Below are positions 11,321 to 23,012 of a DNA stretch of 64,000 nucleotides, piece after piece. This stretch comes from Angiostrongylus vasorum (lineage: Eukaryota > Nematoda > Chromadorea > Rhabditida > Metastrongylidae). The position numbers were made by a program, and so were the translations under genes. The first letter of the stretch is position 1, and every line of letters begins with the position of its first letter. The notes beneath the pieces are model-generated. The model was not told the DNA's origin and ran no database searches. It saw only the letters and a list, made by a program, of their open reading frames with translations. The stretch is from contig JADANN010000197.1 of assembly GCA_018806985.1 (NCBI GenBank), positions 1,751,001 to 1,815,000 of the forward strand, given 5' to 3'.

Positions 11321-11905
11321 GTTGATGCAATTGTCCTTCCCAATATATTCTACTGAATCTTTCTTTCAGTATGCTAAGGCACCGTTGATTCTTCTGCAAG
11401 GCATCAAAACAACAATGGTTCACCTCCTTTTCGTGGCGATAAATATTCTTGCTGACCAGACTGCGATTTTCAACGCCGTTCAAATCTTAAATATCTTAAT
11501 AGGGTTACAGCAGATGAGACAGCACTCGAGATTTCAGACGGAGTTTACTCAACCTGCAAGCATTACGCCACGCTTTAGCTTATGTTCAATCCAAATAACC
11601 GACTTTTACGATGTCGTTGATAGCCCTCCGATTACTAAGGCTCGTCACACATCGCTTTTTTTTCCTCGACTCTCTCTGTTGTCAAATTTTATCTCTAGCA
11701 GTTCGGCTTTCCCCATCAATTTTTATTATTCCGAAAAACAGCCAAAACAGGAGTGAACCAAAAATCTCCTGCGTTCTGTATCCGATTGTCAACGCGACAG
11801 AATCTATGCAGAATCTAACGTAATTGAAGTGGAAGGAACTAATAAGTAACGGCCAGCATATATTAATATGGTGCATATGAAATGTCAAAGTTTTACGATG
11901 CTGAC
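11321..11905. other. No gene recognised
   Basis: A 155-codon plus-strand ORF (11289-11756) starts inside the PLE terminus and is hydrophobic/Ser-rich without domain similarity. It is regarded as chance read-through from the repeat. Confidence 0.35.
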
Positions 11906-12147
11906 TTTTATTTACTGCCTTTTACAAGTTTTCATGACAGGCTACTATGTGCAAAAACAGCCGCAATGATGCTAAGCTATTTGCAAAGCTCCGGAGCGCA
12001 GGTGTCTGCGGTGGGGAACGAACGCGCTATTATCCCTTTCTGGGGCCAAGGCGTTCACTACCACACCATGCTGGTCCTTCGTTTCGCCTGTCTCTCAGCC
12101 AGTTCTATTGATCAGTGCCATCAGCAATTACCCGTCAGCGGGGGTTT
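11906..12147 (-). repeat. SINE family A copy, head on minus strand
   Basis: The plus strand shows the reverse tail ACTGCCTTTTACAAGTTTTC and GCAAAGCTCCGGAGCGCAGG. The head complement is CACCATGCTGGTCCTTCG, and the leader ends at CCCGTCAGCGGGGGTTTAAT. A mariner left end starts at or just after this boundary. Confidence 0.75.
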
Positions 12148-12905
12148 AATAACGGATTACGTCAGATTTTACCATTTTGATTTTCCGCGTAATTCTTTTT
12201 TAATAAAAATTTTGTTCTTATTGTATGTCTAATACATATTTTTTGAAGCACAGATCTGATCCTTCGATAACTAGTACTGCTTTTTTCTCAAGATTTACTA
12301 TTCCAACATTTTTTATAAGCTTCAACCTAGGTATCGATCAACGTGATATTCGTGTTCTTTTTTGTTCGAGTGGAAGAGCAGACATAATGCCGCGGCAGTA
12401 GCTCGGAATATCATCAAGTTTGGGGTGAACGTAGTGTTGGTGAACCAACAGTGCGACATGGTTCCGGAAATTCCGATCTGGTGATTTCGACCTCGAAGTT
12501 AAGGAAGACCGCGGACGTCCCCAATGAACTTGACGACGACGAATTGAAGGCACTAATGCAAGCAATGATGCGAACGACTGTTCCAGGGCTTGCAGAACAG
12601 CTTTGTTTAAGCAGGGCAACAATTTGTACTCACTTGAACCGCATAGGAAGGACAAAAAAACTCGAAAAAGTGGTGCCTAACGAATTAAGCGATCATCAAG
12701 AAAATCATCGCCTTGAAGTGTCGTCTGCTCTCATTGTGCGCAAAAAACTGCTCTTTTTTTGATCGAATTGTAACGTACGGCGAGAAGGCGAATCTCTTCG
12801 ACAACCGGCGACATTCAGCTCAGTGGTTGGATTGCGAATGAAAAAAAGTTATGGTTATTTGAACTTACATTCAAAACCGGACATTTGATATGTTACAACC
12901 TAACA
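12148..12905 (+). mobile_element. mariner-type DNA transposon, internally deleted and mutated
   Basis: About 760 bp, shorter than the usual 1.3-kb mariner. The plus-strand reading frame at 12451-12720 encodes the helix-turn-helix region of a mariner transposase (ELDDDELKALMQA; GLAEQLCLSRATICTHLN; IGRTKKLEK). Motif LFDNRRHSAQWLDCE follows at about 12790-12835. No catalytic D,D-domain is present. The right end reads AAACCGGACATTTGATATGT then TACAACC. This matches, with opposite orientation, the terminus of the copy at 21890-23010, so it is taken as the terminal inverted repeat. The left end shares TTTTGATTTTCCGCGTAATT with that copy. Confidence 0.75.
12451..12762 (+). pseudogene. mariner transposase N-terminal remnant
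   Basis: 103 codons in one frame covering the two-helix DNA-binding part of a mariner transposase. The motif order LDDDELKAL, TTVPGLAEQL, SRATICTHLN and GRTKKLEKVVPNEL follows the family. The frame then runs on to a stop at 12760, and the catalytic domain is absent, so no functional transposase can be made from this copy. The DNA-binding domain family is known; loss of function is inferred from the missing catalytic triad. Confidence 0.75.
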
Positions 12906-13114
12906 GTTCAGCTGGAAGTCCCTCCATTCCATTTTAATCGGAACAAGAACTCTTCATCAAAAAGTGGAAAAGTCAGGATGAACTCCTTTTTTATCATAAG
13001 ACAAGGATGAACTATAATCTACGGCAAACCTACAGTTATGTTAATTCATTAAGCTGTGAGAACAATAATAACGGCGTTCTGCCATGTATTCTCTTCTTCA
13101 AATTTGCCTTCAGA

Positions 13115-13333
13115 ATGCCGGTCGATAATCACACAAAATCAGTTGTCCTTAAGAGACTTACCGAACTCACGATCAAACACAATCGAACTGGACAACAACC
13201 GTTTCGGAACATAAAACCCAAGCAAAGCAAACGTTTTAATGATTTGCTGTTAGAGCAAAGAAAAAAACATCAATCAACAGTATCCCCCTCTCATAAATGT
13301 TTAGAAAATGAAAAAAAAATGAAGGAAAGATAA
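13115..13333 (+). CDS. Candidate small basic protein, 72 codons
   Basis: The ATG follows AATTTGCCTTCAG by one base. In a nematode such a site can be a spliced-leader acceptor, which is the main argument for this start. The product is hydrophilic and strongly basic (MPVDNHTKSVVLKRLTEL at the start, KPKQSKRFNDLLLEQRKK in the middle), with a Lys-rich C-terminus and no membrane segment. I recognise no family. It lies 200 bp past a mariner end, so it could be an old transposon piece or chance. A longer frame opens upstream at 13007 without a better start. Confidence 0.25.
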   Translation: MPVDNHTKSVVLKRLTELTIKHNRTGQQPFRNIKPKQSKRFNDLLLEQRKKHQSTVSPSHKCLENEKKMKER

Positions 13334-14284
13334 AATGATGAGAAAATGAGTGAGATGAAAGAGAAGTGTGCGGCGTTTACAACAAAGTCATCATAACTGG
13401 CTCCATCGTCAACAATAGGATGATCCTTTCGTACATCTTGCATCTTTGGTAAGAAAACCAATCTTCTACTGAGAACGGTTGATGAGATACGAGAACGGTC
13501 ACAGAACGAATTGCACACAGACGTACGTCGTAATGAACCATAACGCAGAACATTGTCCCTTATGGAACATCTGACAGTCATTCAAAGAACTTTCTAGTAC
13601 ATTTTACCAGTAACAGCTCTTTTCTTCATAATGACCACCACAAAGTATATGAAGAGTATTCTGCAAGATGTCATGGATTCAAGCACATTCAGTGGCCTAA
13701 CAATGCCGATCATTCAGCCATGAGACCAGAGAAATTCGTGATGGCGATAAAATAGATGCGAATTGACGTCTCCAGAAAAGTGATGATAAGGCGAACTGAC
13801 ATTCTTGGTACTCAACTATCAGCTTCTTGCACAGCTAACCAAACATTCATCATGAAAACTTTATTCGGAATATGAAAATTAATGAGTAGACTAGTTTCCT
13901 TCAGTGGGATATGGATCTCAGCTAAACGGGACCAGTTCTGCCGACAAAACTATGCATATAAACAATCGATAATATTGTAATATGATAATAATGGGTTGTT
14001 CTTAGATAAGAGCAGTAGAAATACCACTAGTGAGGTCGTAGTATATTCTAGATATAAAGTAGAAATCAGCTTACTTTCGAAAAAAAAAAAAAACGAAAAT
14101 AGACATGATTACTCTGGTGTAAAAATCTCCGACTTTTTTCTAAAGTTGTAAGCCTTGGCTCCCTTACGGATCTCCCTCTGATCCATGATATGAAGCACAT
14201 CGCGTAGAATACTGTTGATAGAAGTGGAGTGCCATAAAAAAAATATAGCAGGAGGTGTGCAAAATAGTTTCTTGTCCTACTTTT
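13334..14284. other. No gene recognised
   Basis: Nothing assigned apart from an A-run near 14080-14095 next to a short plus-strand GAAAATAGACATG sequence. Confidence 0.4.
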
Positions 14285-14540
14285 TCGCTGCGACACACAC
14301 GTGGAATCGATCCCCGCGCCCATAGCCCACCAAGCCTTGCATCCCTCCGGGGTCGGCAAATTGGTACCAGACTTGGCTGGGAAGATAGCAGCACTAGCTC
14401 GATACAGAGGTAGGCCATCGCGAGTCATTGTGAAGGCCAGATATGCATTCAATCACCTCCAACAATACTTAATAAAGTTGAATGCATGGCGCCTCCCCCA
14501 GGGATTGATCAACGCCGAGAGCTCTATCCTTTTTTTTACT
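14285..14540 (+). repeat. SINE family B copy, 5'-truncated head
   Basis: Begins near the box B-like GTGGAATCGATCCCCGCGCC, so most of box A is lost or diverged. It runs through GGTACCAGACTTGGCTGGGA, GTCATTGTGAAGGCCAGATA and ATTCAATCACCTCC to the 3' end GATCAACGCCGAGAGCTC, TATCC and a T-run (14529-14536). The T-run could act as a Pol III terminator. Confidence 0.8.
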
Positions 14541-14654
14541 TTTTCGCTTTCCCATTTTTAAACCCGTGGCAATCTTAACACCTTTCATTGAAAGTGTAAA
14601 CTGCATGCAAAGTAAATTTGAAAGCTCAATCTTATTGATTCTTTGTCATTACAT

Positions 14655-14975
14655 TCTTACAAGGTAAGAGCTACGTTTCCTTTTGTTGATTTTTCTACCT
14701 GGTATTGGTGGTGAATCCTGGTATTGGTTACCAATATCGGGATCCACCACCGTCCTGGTATCAAAGCCGCATGGTGCCAAATCTCCTTCTGATCCACAAG
14801 GGCGGCGTCTGCCTGCAGTGATGATGACCTGGCGCAGACTTTGGGCAGGCTGTCCTCGGGACTCCAGGGAACCACAATGGCTGAACGAGCAGAACTCCAA
14901 AACAACGGAAATTGTGCTGGGGGTCCGCACAATCAGTGAAGGTGGCCATGCAAGTAATCCAATTAAGTATAAGCC
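14655..14975 (-). repeat. Repeat family C copy, minus strand
   Basis: Shares AATATCGGGATCCACCACCG, GATCCACAAGGGCGGCG, GGACTCCAGGGAACCACAAT and ATGGCTGAACGAGCAGAACT with the other C copies. Its left part is rearranged: CCTGGTATTGGTGGTGAATC precedes a second CTGGTATTGGTTACC. Confidence 0.75.
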
Positions 14976-15439
14976 TTGATAAGAAACTTCCTAAAGCTTC
15001 AAGAAAATCGTTCATGAAAACGGGAAAAAGAACATAAACGTTTCATTGCATCTCATTTTTAATTTACTGTTCGCTACACGCTATCATTCAAAGCAGTATG
15101 TAAACACGACAAAGGCTTCCAATCATGTTAATAACCTGCTATTCGGATTCAAAAAAAATCATGAAACATTTAAATTTGGCGAGATAGAAGTGAGTAAGTG
15201 AAAGAATGGACGACATGTAGCATAGAAAATGTCTCGTAGAGTTGAACCAGGGCTTTGGGCCCGTTAATCCGTCTTGGACCGCCATCATCATCGTCGTGGC
15301 TTGAGCGTTCCCGTCTTATCAGAAGCGGATTAGGGCGATTAGTGAGAGTGACAGATGAGAGCCGGAGCGAGGCGGTGCTGAGTGAGACCGTAGGTGGAAC
15401 GGAGTTCCTTCCACCTGTTTTCATCAAACTTAGACCACT
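14976..15439. other. No gene recognised
   Basis: Locally GC-richer patch at 15240-15420 with overlapping ORFs of 60-85 codons on both strands; none shows motifs or splice support. Confidence 0.4.
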
Positions 15440-15735
15440 TTCTTAACCTTTTTTATTTACTGCCTACTCTTTTTTAATGGCAGGGTATATTGCGAAATAT
15501 AACTTCAATGAAGCTGAGATATTTGCAAAACTCTGGACCGCAGGTGCCTATGGTGGGGGAACGAACGCGCTATTGTCCTTTCCGGGGAGTTTGTCCTTTC
15601 CGGGGAGTAACGCGTTCACCACCACACCATGCGGGTCCTTCGTTTCGCCTGTCTCTCTGGGTTCAATGCCGATTTGGGCTCCCCAGGATCAATCCCGTTG
15701 ACGGATGATTGCTAGTGGCAAAAGATCGATAGAAC
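15440..15735 (-). repeat. SINE family A copy with internal tandem duplication
   Basis: Full-length A copy in reverse. The segment GTCCTTTCCGGGGAGT occurs twice in succession (around 15576-15608), a short slippage duplication between box A and box B. The leader end, CCCAGGATCAATCCCGTTGA, reads in reverse on the plus strand. Confidence 0.8.
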
Positions 15736-16239
15736 TAGCTGAGAGCATGAGAGAAATGACAGAAAGAGTCACTGAGAACCAAAAACAACTGAAGAACATA
15801 CACAGTATAAGTAGTGAGTAATTTATCAAAAAAGATGAGAAAGTAGTCTAAATATAACTTCAACGAAGCTGAGATATTTGCAAAACTTTCTACGGTCATT
15901 CCAACTTCTATTTAATTTCTTGGAAAAAACCAAAGAAGTGTATATGTCGTTCAGACCGTCACACAAAATTTAGAAATTCTCCACTTTTTCCTCAGTAGAG
16001 AAAAAATGTTCTATCTCTCATAAAAAACTTAAAAAGTTGTCAGTTAAGGACATCCCGATGCAACATTACGTTTTGGATGAAAAACCTTTAACATGCAATA
16101 GCATGAAAAAACTCACCTCTGCAAATGTATTTCTATCCAAAAGAATATTGATGGGAGGAAAATATGTTATGAGCGACACGACAAGTGTATTGGTATAGAG
16201 ATACCTTGCAATACACATTTGCCCACTAGTTCAACTTTG
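15736..16239. other. Fragment of SINE A, otherwise nothing
   Basis: 15852-15890 repeats AATATAACTTCAACGAAGCT and GAGATATTTGCAAAAC from family A (minus orientation), about 40 bp. The rest is unassigned. Confidence 0.45.
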
Positions 16240-16480
16240 TCACAGGCCAACCACGTCCGGCAAATTGGCACCATACTTGAGTGGGAAGAGCTTTCTTCGA
16301 CCCATAACGGCCGGCATTGCCAGTGGTGATGGACTAGGAATTATGGTTATCCTAGGATTTCAGAGAGAATCAGCTCCACCAGCATCCGGCGACATTAATG
16401 AATTGGACAAAATCCTTATATGCCAGCCGTAGCCAGTCGCAAAATCGAACGCTTTCGAGGATGACGGATAGAAGACAGAA
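16240..16480 (+). repeat. Degenerate SINE related to families B and D
   Basis: The first part (GGCAAATTGGCACCATACTT, GAGTGGGAAGAG) resembles the B/D core after box B. The second part (AGAATCAGCTCCACCAGCAT, CCAGCCGTAGCCAGTCGC) follows the family D copy at 61378. It links the two families structurally. A minus-strand ORF across it (16360-16557) begins with a signal-peptide-like stretch but is probably fortuitous. Confidence 0.5.
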
Positions 16481-16727
16481 GACCAAAAAGAACTGCTGCT
16501 ATCTACACGATATGCGGAAACGGTAATGTAAAAAACTAGAAGTAAAACGCGCCACATACAATTTGAAAATCGAGTGATAGAATGAAATCATATAGTATTA
16601 TTTATAAAAGATTGAACTACGCTGGTCCTTCTGATAGTGCTGAGCTCATGTGGTTGGAGTTAAACTACCAAGTCATTAAATTTTTAAATGCCAGATATTT
16701 TAGATAGATAAGATATAGGTCAATAAA

Positions 16728-16935
16728 ACGGCTGAGAGACAGGCGAAACGAAAGACTCGCATGGCGTGGTGATGAACGCGTCAGCCGCCGGAAAGGGTAA
16801 TAGCGTGTTCGGTCCCCACCTCAGATACCAGCGGTCCGGAGTTTTGCAAATATCTCAGCAACATTGTGGTTATATCCCACATAATGTCCTGTCATTAAAA
16901 AAATAGTAGGCAGTAAATAAAAGCTGACGTCTAGA
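16728..16935 (+). repeat. SINE family A copy
   Basis: Starts at GGCTGAGAGACAGGCGAAAC. The head is decayed (GGCGTGGTGATGAACGCGTC). The body has CGGTCCGGAGTTTTGCAAAT, and the tail AATAGTAGGCAGTAAATAAA sits at the usual position. Confidence 0.8.
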
Positions 16936-18219
16936 TATTTTCTTTTATTCCCAACGCTTTATTTTTCAGTGGTATAGCAAAATTGTTGAGAAAACTAGAA
17001 GCGAAAACAAGCCACCTAAACTCTCACACTACAAATTTCTGAAGAGGTATGAATGTAAACAGAAACTCGACGATTGCGATAAAGAGAAAAAAGTCGGGAT
17101 ATGAGAACCGGGCTGTGAAATAAACCTGCATTGCAAATTCGGCTATTGCTTGCCCACAAGCAAGTGAACATGTGCAGCTAAGAGACATTGGATGACTTCA
17201 GGAAATGACAGTTTTTCAAGGAGCCATCTAGTCAGGGTACGGGTCAGAGTTACACAATATGTTCATGTTGATTACTAAGATGACATGTAATGCTAGGCGT
17301 CATCCACTAGATTCTCGTTTGAATATTCGGTTGTTCGACGATCATCAGAGTTCAAATTAGCTTCATATGAGAGCAATTCCACTGCGCCAGCTTGCAGTGG
17401 TGTGCAGAGATCTTACATTTACGACTGAGGACGATTGATTCACAAGCCCCTTATCGCAAACCATATCATGAACAATAACGATAAAACAACAAGCTTCATG
17501 TAGATTTTTGGTGAATGTGTGGAAGTAGTTCTTAGCGTTAGAAAACCGCAACAAACATTCGGTGGTAGAGCGTTGTTTAGCATCGCGACCAGACAAGTGA
17601 ATATAGTGGAGGTAGGCTCCAGGTAATACAGCAATCAATACTAGATATAGTGAGTGAATGATGTCTCATACGAATCGAATTTCAATAAAAAAGTGACAAA
17701 GCTTGAATAATTAACCGGTTATTTTGTTATCTTAAATGCTAAAGCTATCGTTTGGTTTTAAAAGATGGAACAATGTTTCCTTGAAGTATTACCCCCTGAA
17801 AATGAGATAATTTCAAAACGTTAGATTAAGTGTAGAAACACACATAACAGAGGAAACTTTGCTCTGCTGCTGTGATGTAGGCTAGGACGAACACTCCTTG
17901 AAAGTTAATCAGAACCAAACAAACAACAACTATCTGTGGACTTTGAGGGATGAAAGGGAATAAATCTTTAGGCGGAGCACCAGACACACTGCTCGTCTAG
18001 AGAGGCCGCTTTTATGACTTTCTACCCATGTTGTTGATCATGAATACAATCATTCAGTCTTAAATGGACGTTGGTCGCGAAAGAGAAAAAAAGAAGGGAA
18101 CGAAATCGGCAAACGAATTAGGTCATTGCTATCCGTGAAGCGTAATTTACATCACAATGTTGAAATTACGCCGTTATCAGATTGGTGAGATCCAAGCCAA
18201 ACCTTACCATTAGTTTTTC
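16936..18219. other. No gene recognised
   Basis: Unassigned on both strands. Short minus-strand ORFs around 17363-17638 overlap each other without domain content. Confidence 0.4.
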
Positions 18220-18470
18220 GTTAAAAAAAAAGAAGAAAGAAGAAAGAAGGGAAAACGAGAAATGATATAGGAGGAAATAAGAGAATAGAAGAAAAAAAAT
18301 GAAGAAATAAGGAGAGATAAGACTAAATAGGAATATGAAAGAAGAGATGAGTGGGTAAAAGAAGAGTTGCGAAGAGCTAGGGAAGAGGTAAAAAGAGATA
18401 AAGAAGAGATGAGAAGGGAAAGAAGAGATAACAAGACAGAAGAATGGGAGAGATAAGGAGGATATATATC
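18220..18470. repeat. GA-rich purine tract
   Basis: About 250 bp almost free of pyrimidines other than scattered T, built of irregular GAAGAA, GAGATAAG and AAGAAGAGATG units. The 145- and 101-codon minus-strand ORFs here (Ser/Leu/Phe-rich) are a direct result of the composition. Confidence 0.85.
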
Positions 18471-19574
18471 TTCCCATTGATAAGCTAACACGGGGTTGAT
18501 AAAAAAACTTTCCAAAGAACGTAAAATCTTTGTGCTCTGTGGTCAAAGAGCCATAAGGCACCTGCCTAAGATTTCGAAAAGAACTTAGCAACTGAATTGG
18601 CAAGAAAACGTCATTATAGGAATAACATGGATTTTGCTTCGCTACGTATTCGACTGAAGAAATGACTTAAGTAGCTGACAAGGTCCCAATAACTCCAATA
18701 ACCGGCCACGACGTTGTTTTATAAACATCAGTCCTATAAATCGTACTGTGCTCGTCACCCTTAAAACAGCATATTCCTCGCTACATCGCTCACCATATAA
18801 CATTTATAACATGTATTAGAACACTTAAAGAACTTTAGATATTACACATGACCGTTCATTCAATTTAACATAGCAGTAACAATAACGATAATCGAGGACG
18901 AGTCCCTCTTACTACAATAATGATCTGGTGAATGAGTATACAGCAGGAAACGACTGTCGGTTCTGACCACACCCATTTGTGACCCGCTGTTTTGTGGACG
19001 GCACATCTCAAAGGGTTTATCGTGGAGTGGAATCTTTAGAGTGGAAGTTACGTTATCTGACCACAACATCTTTATGAATGGTTGAATGACTAGCAGCTGC
19101 AGATAAAACGGTGTTCACTGTGCATGGATAGTCCATATGGATGGGTCCAGTACTGCTTGAGGGGATGAAGATCTTGCTCTATATCGAAGTATGACATCTC
19201 TAAACACCTCTGACAACGTGACAAACCACTAGAGGGGGGTAACGAGAAGAAACTCATTATGGCGGTGTTTGTTTAATTTTGAATGCTGTATTAAAAAATA
19301 CATTACTGTAAAATCATTGTAGACGTCTTGACAAAATATCCGATCTTATTTTTTTCCACTGGTGAACAGTAGGAGCTCTGCAGTTAGAAAGGACCACGAT
19401 AATTTATGTGTTTACACAAATAAAATCGATACAAACCTCTCCAGAAAAGCGTCTAGCTACCTAAAAAAGTGTTATCGTATCAAAACGAAGGAATTGCCGA
19501 GTGAGGTTTTAGACATCTTCCAAAACGTCTTCAGTTAGGACTACCCTTAGATAGCAGATGATTCGCACTTGTTT
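18471..19574. other. No gene recognised
   Basis: No repeat or exon assigned. Confidence 0.4.
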
Positions 19575-19965
19575 GATACTTGGTACTTGAACGGCCCGTC
19601 ATCACTAGTTGTGGAGACCCTAGCATAATCACCATTTTTCGGAAATTTGCTGCTTAAGCCATTCTGGTTCCTTGGAATCCCGAGGTCGGCCTGGCAAAAG
19701 TCCGCCGCTGGCCTTCACCACCATAGGCAGTCACAGCCCTTGTGGATTAGAAGGAGATTTGCCACCATGAAACTTTGATACCAGGACGGTAGTGGATCCC
19801 ACTATTGCTTTACTCTTAGCTAGGCTTCCTGATCGAAAAGTCGGACTCTTTCTCAGCTTGGGAGACCCTGCCGGGGATGAATGCCCGCTGTCCATCGCAG
19901 CCCGACACCCAGGAACACCTCCCAGCTACGATGAGGCGGTAAAACGATAGGGAGGAGACGATTCG
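19575..19965 (+). repeat. Repeat family C copy, nearly complete
   Basis: The longest family C unit in the window. In order it has TTTGATACTTGGTACTTGAA, CGGCCCGTCATCACTAGTTG, GTTCCTTGGAATCCCGAGGT, GATTTGCCACCATGAAACTT, TACCAGGACGGTAGTGGATC, TCTTTCTCAGCTTGGGAGAC and GACACCCAGGAACACCTCCC, ending after GATGAGGCGGTAAAAC. Confidence 0.8.
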
Positions 19966-21889
19966 TTATTCGACATAACCATAAAATTTTGGATAGATGA
20001 TGTTAAATGATGTGATTCATAGGCTGCTGAATACAGAAACTAGTTAACAAAAGTTCTAAACGACTTTGTAATAAAGATTTTATTTACTGATTCATCTTTT
20101 TCGTATAGGAAGGAAACTGTGATAAGAACGGAACTCATGAAGCGCATAGGTTCCCTTCAATTTAATTGTAAGTGGAATGCAAGCAGCTCTAATCTTCTCG
20201 AAATGATTCCATTGCCAACGCACCTAAGAGAATACTCTGTGTAAAAAACTCCTCTTAACTTTTAAATTGCAAACTACCATTGGACCAGTCTAGTGCAACG
20301 TCATAGCTTAAATTTCCTTTCCCGTCATGTGTTGCTTTTACACGTAGAATGGATAGAATGTGAATAAAGTAGTACCACAATCTATCTTTTTTTCTCATCT
20401 GCTAAATCCCGTGCGAAGAATCTCCACTTTTGACTCTGCTCTTGAGAAACACTAGAGACATCTGGATTTCAGGAGTTTCAGAAAGCTCAAAGCTCGACTC
20501 ATGAGCAGGAGGATGTCCTGCTACTCCTTTGAAATCACAGAGATTTTAGACCGTTAAAGCTTTGTAAAGCAGTATTGCCTGGATCATAAAAAAATCTCCG
20601 AGTCACTTATTTCTCGATGTTATGGATTGCACTACGTTTCCGGATGTTGTCCGTTAACGATGTCTCGATTTCTTGCTTTCAGCGGTCGTAAAAGCGTAAA
20701 TCCAAGCATTTTGCTCCGGCTAGGATGTGTATCGAAGCTTATACCATCAAAAAATCGCCGCTGCTATGCTGGCTAGTAGGATGTGTGGTGTCTGCGGTAC
20801 CGAAAAGAATTCGAGATATCCATTTTGAAAAATCTAGCATTCATATAATTTTTAAGCTCAACGAGGTTTCCGAATAAAAATGGAAAGTTCTGACATTAGC
20901 ACTGCGTATGAATACATGGAACTAACTTCAAGTGCTACATATTTTTTAAAGAAGTCAAAGTGAGTTAAGAGCTTCTTTACCCTTTCACTGGGGTTGTTCC
21001 CCAGCAGTTTTCCTTTCATCCGTAATGGATGGCGTTCATGACTTCTGAAATGAGAGGTACAGTAGCAGTTCATCCTCCATCAGTGCTACCCACGCTGAGG
21101 TGTTCAACATTTTTATGGAAGCTGAAACAAAAAATGAGTCTACGTGACGTCAGAGTCTGGGCAACTAAAAGTTATCATTTTCCCGTGAAAAACAGCACAA
21201 GAACGCTACATGCTAAAAATAAGGGGCTTTACGAATCGCTTATATATCTGCTTATCCCTGTTCGACTTACTTGATAATTACTGGAAGCGTTGTGCTCGTT
21301 TCGTGAGTTTGTTAAAACTTTAGAGACAGATTTGTCCTTTGCTTGAATAAACATGCGAAATGTGACATCCTTTCGATTCATGATCGATGGCGCAAAACGA
21401 TATTCAATCGTTCGTAAAATACGTAACAAAGTGGCAAACATCGAACGAGTCGACCTTTATTATCAATGACAGTTTACTGTACAGTACTGCGCATAAATGG
21501 GAACTACAATACAGCGTTCAAAAACGGTGCGATTCATCCGTTCAACGACGACATTAAATCTACCAATCAATGACTCTGCTTCTGGGTTTTTGAAGCGGAC
21601 AGGTAAGCAATTTCGTGTACAAACTGTAGCATATGGAGCTGTCGCATGCTTATTTTCCTAGTATTAAAAAATCTATGAAAAACGAATGCTTCCATTTGTT
21701 AAGAACAGTAGAAGAACATAAGACATCTAATGGAGACAGACCGCACCGATTTCTAGAGCTTTACAAGCTTCACCTAAATGTTTTTTAATAGTTTGTAACA
21801 TATGAAATATCCGATTTAGGTGTAAGTTTGAAATAGACATAACTTTTTTTCAACCTACATTTTGCTAATCAATTGATTCCACTTGCGTA
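19966..21889. other. No gene recognised
   Basis: About 1.9 kb without assignable content; ORFs are below 85 codons. Confidence 0.4.
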
Positions 21890-23012
21890 AAATTCTGGAG
21901 CTCTGGAAGCAATGGATCCGTTGAAATCATTTCTCATCGTGGTAGGTGTAGCATTTCTCGCGCAGGAAATCTTCAAGGTGCTTGAAGAACTGATAGTGAG
22001 TGGGTAGGTGCGAAGCCTGGTGAGTATGGCGGATGAAGCAAAGTTTCGTAACCCAACTCGTTCGACTTCTGTTCACAACTTGAGGCAGGACCTTGCCGTG
22101 GAGAAGGATTGGTCCTTTTCTGTGGACTAATCCCGGTCGTCATTATTGGAGTTTATGGTGCATTTCATCGATTTGTTGGCAATACTTCTCTGCCGTAATG
22201 GTTTCGCCCGGATCCAAAAAGCCGTGATGAATCAGGCTGGCTGCAGACCACCAACCAGTCACCACAACCTTTTTTGGTGCAGTTCCAGCTTTGAGAAGTG
22301 CTGTGGAGCCTGCTTGCAAAACAATCATTGAGCTGAACGTCGCCGATTGTCGTGCAGAATACAGTTCTTGTCACACGTCACAATTCGATCAAGAAAAGGG
22401 TCGTTCGTCTTGCGCAGAATAAGATCGGACGACGCTTCAAAACGGCAATTTTTTTTGTTCACCGTTTAATTCGTGCGGCACCCACTTTCGAATTTTCTTG
22501 TCCTTCCTATGGGATTCAAGTGGGTGAAAATTGTTCCTGTGCTTACTCCAAGCTGTTCCGCAAGCTCTCGCACAGTTGTTCTCGTGTTTGCTTCCACTCG
22601 TGCCTTCAATTCGTCGTCGCCAGGTTCATTGGGGCGTCCGTGGCCTTCCTTAACTTTCGAGGTCGAAGTCATCAGATCGGAATTTCTGGAACCATGTTCG
22701 CACTGTTGGATCACCAACACTACCTTAACCCCAAACTTGGTGACATTCCGAGCTCCTGCCGCAGCATTATGTCCACTATTCCACTGGAACAAAAAAAGGA
22801 CACGAATATCACGTTGATTCGTACTAAAGTTAAAGCCTATAACAATGTTAAAATAATAAATCTTGAAAAAAAAGCAAACACAAGTTATAGAAAGTTTTGT
22901 TCTTTAAAAATATATGTTAAACATACATAAGGAACAAAAATTTTTTATTTAAAAAATTACACGGAAAATTAAAACTATAAAATCGGACATCCCAAATGTT
23001 ACAACCTGTTAA
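21890..23012 (-). mobile_element. mariner-type DNA transposon, inactivated
   Basis: Minus-strand element of about 1.1 kb. Its 5' terminus (plus-strand complement CGGACATCCCAAATGTTACA then ACCTG at 22984-23008) matches the end of the copy at 12148. The transposase reads through three blocks. First is an N-terminal helix-turn-helix (22466-22792). Next is a central block KVVVTGWWSAAS...CQQIDEMHHKLQ (22143-22290). Last is a C-terminal block with NELGYETLLHPPYSPGFAPT then HYQFFKHLEDFLREK (about 21950-22060). Stop codons and frameshifts separate them. Confidence 0.85.
21900..22800 (-). pseudogene. mariner transposase pseudogene
   Basis: The family uses a D,D(34)D triad. At the second Asp the family has WWD, but here it is GWWSAAS. 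At the third, the HDNARPH-type motif is replaced by GPILLHGKVLPQ. Both catalytic Asp positions are therefore lost. There are also two consecutive stops after HHKLQ, and the C-terminal block is in another frame. The DNA-binding part (PGDDELKARVEANTRTTVRE, LAEQLGVSTGTIFTHLN) is the best preserved. The copy cannot encode an active transposase; its ends could in principle still serve as transposase binding sites. Confidence 0.85.

Noticed and set aside
16360..16557. Minus-strand ORF with signal-peptide-like start (MWRVLLLVFYITVSAYRVDS)
   Set aside because: It overlaps a degenerate SINE, has no acceptor or donor sites, and its length is expected by chance.
18166..18603. 145-codon Ser/Phe/Leu-rich minus-strand ORF
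   Set aside because: Stop codons are depleted simply because the other strand is a purine tract; no domain or splice support.
22352..22930. 192-codon plus-strand ORF
   Set aside because: It is antisense to the mariner transposase remnant, whose minus-strand frames have clear family motifs.
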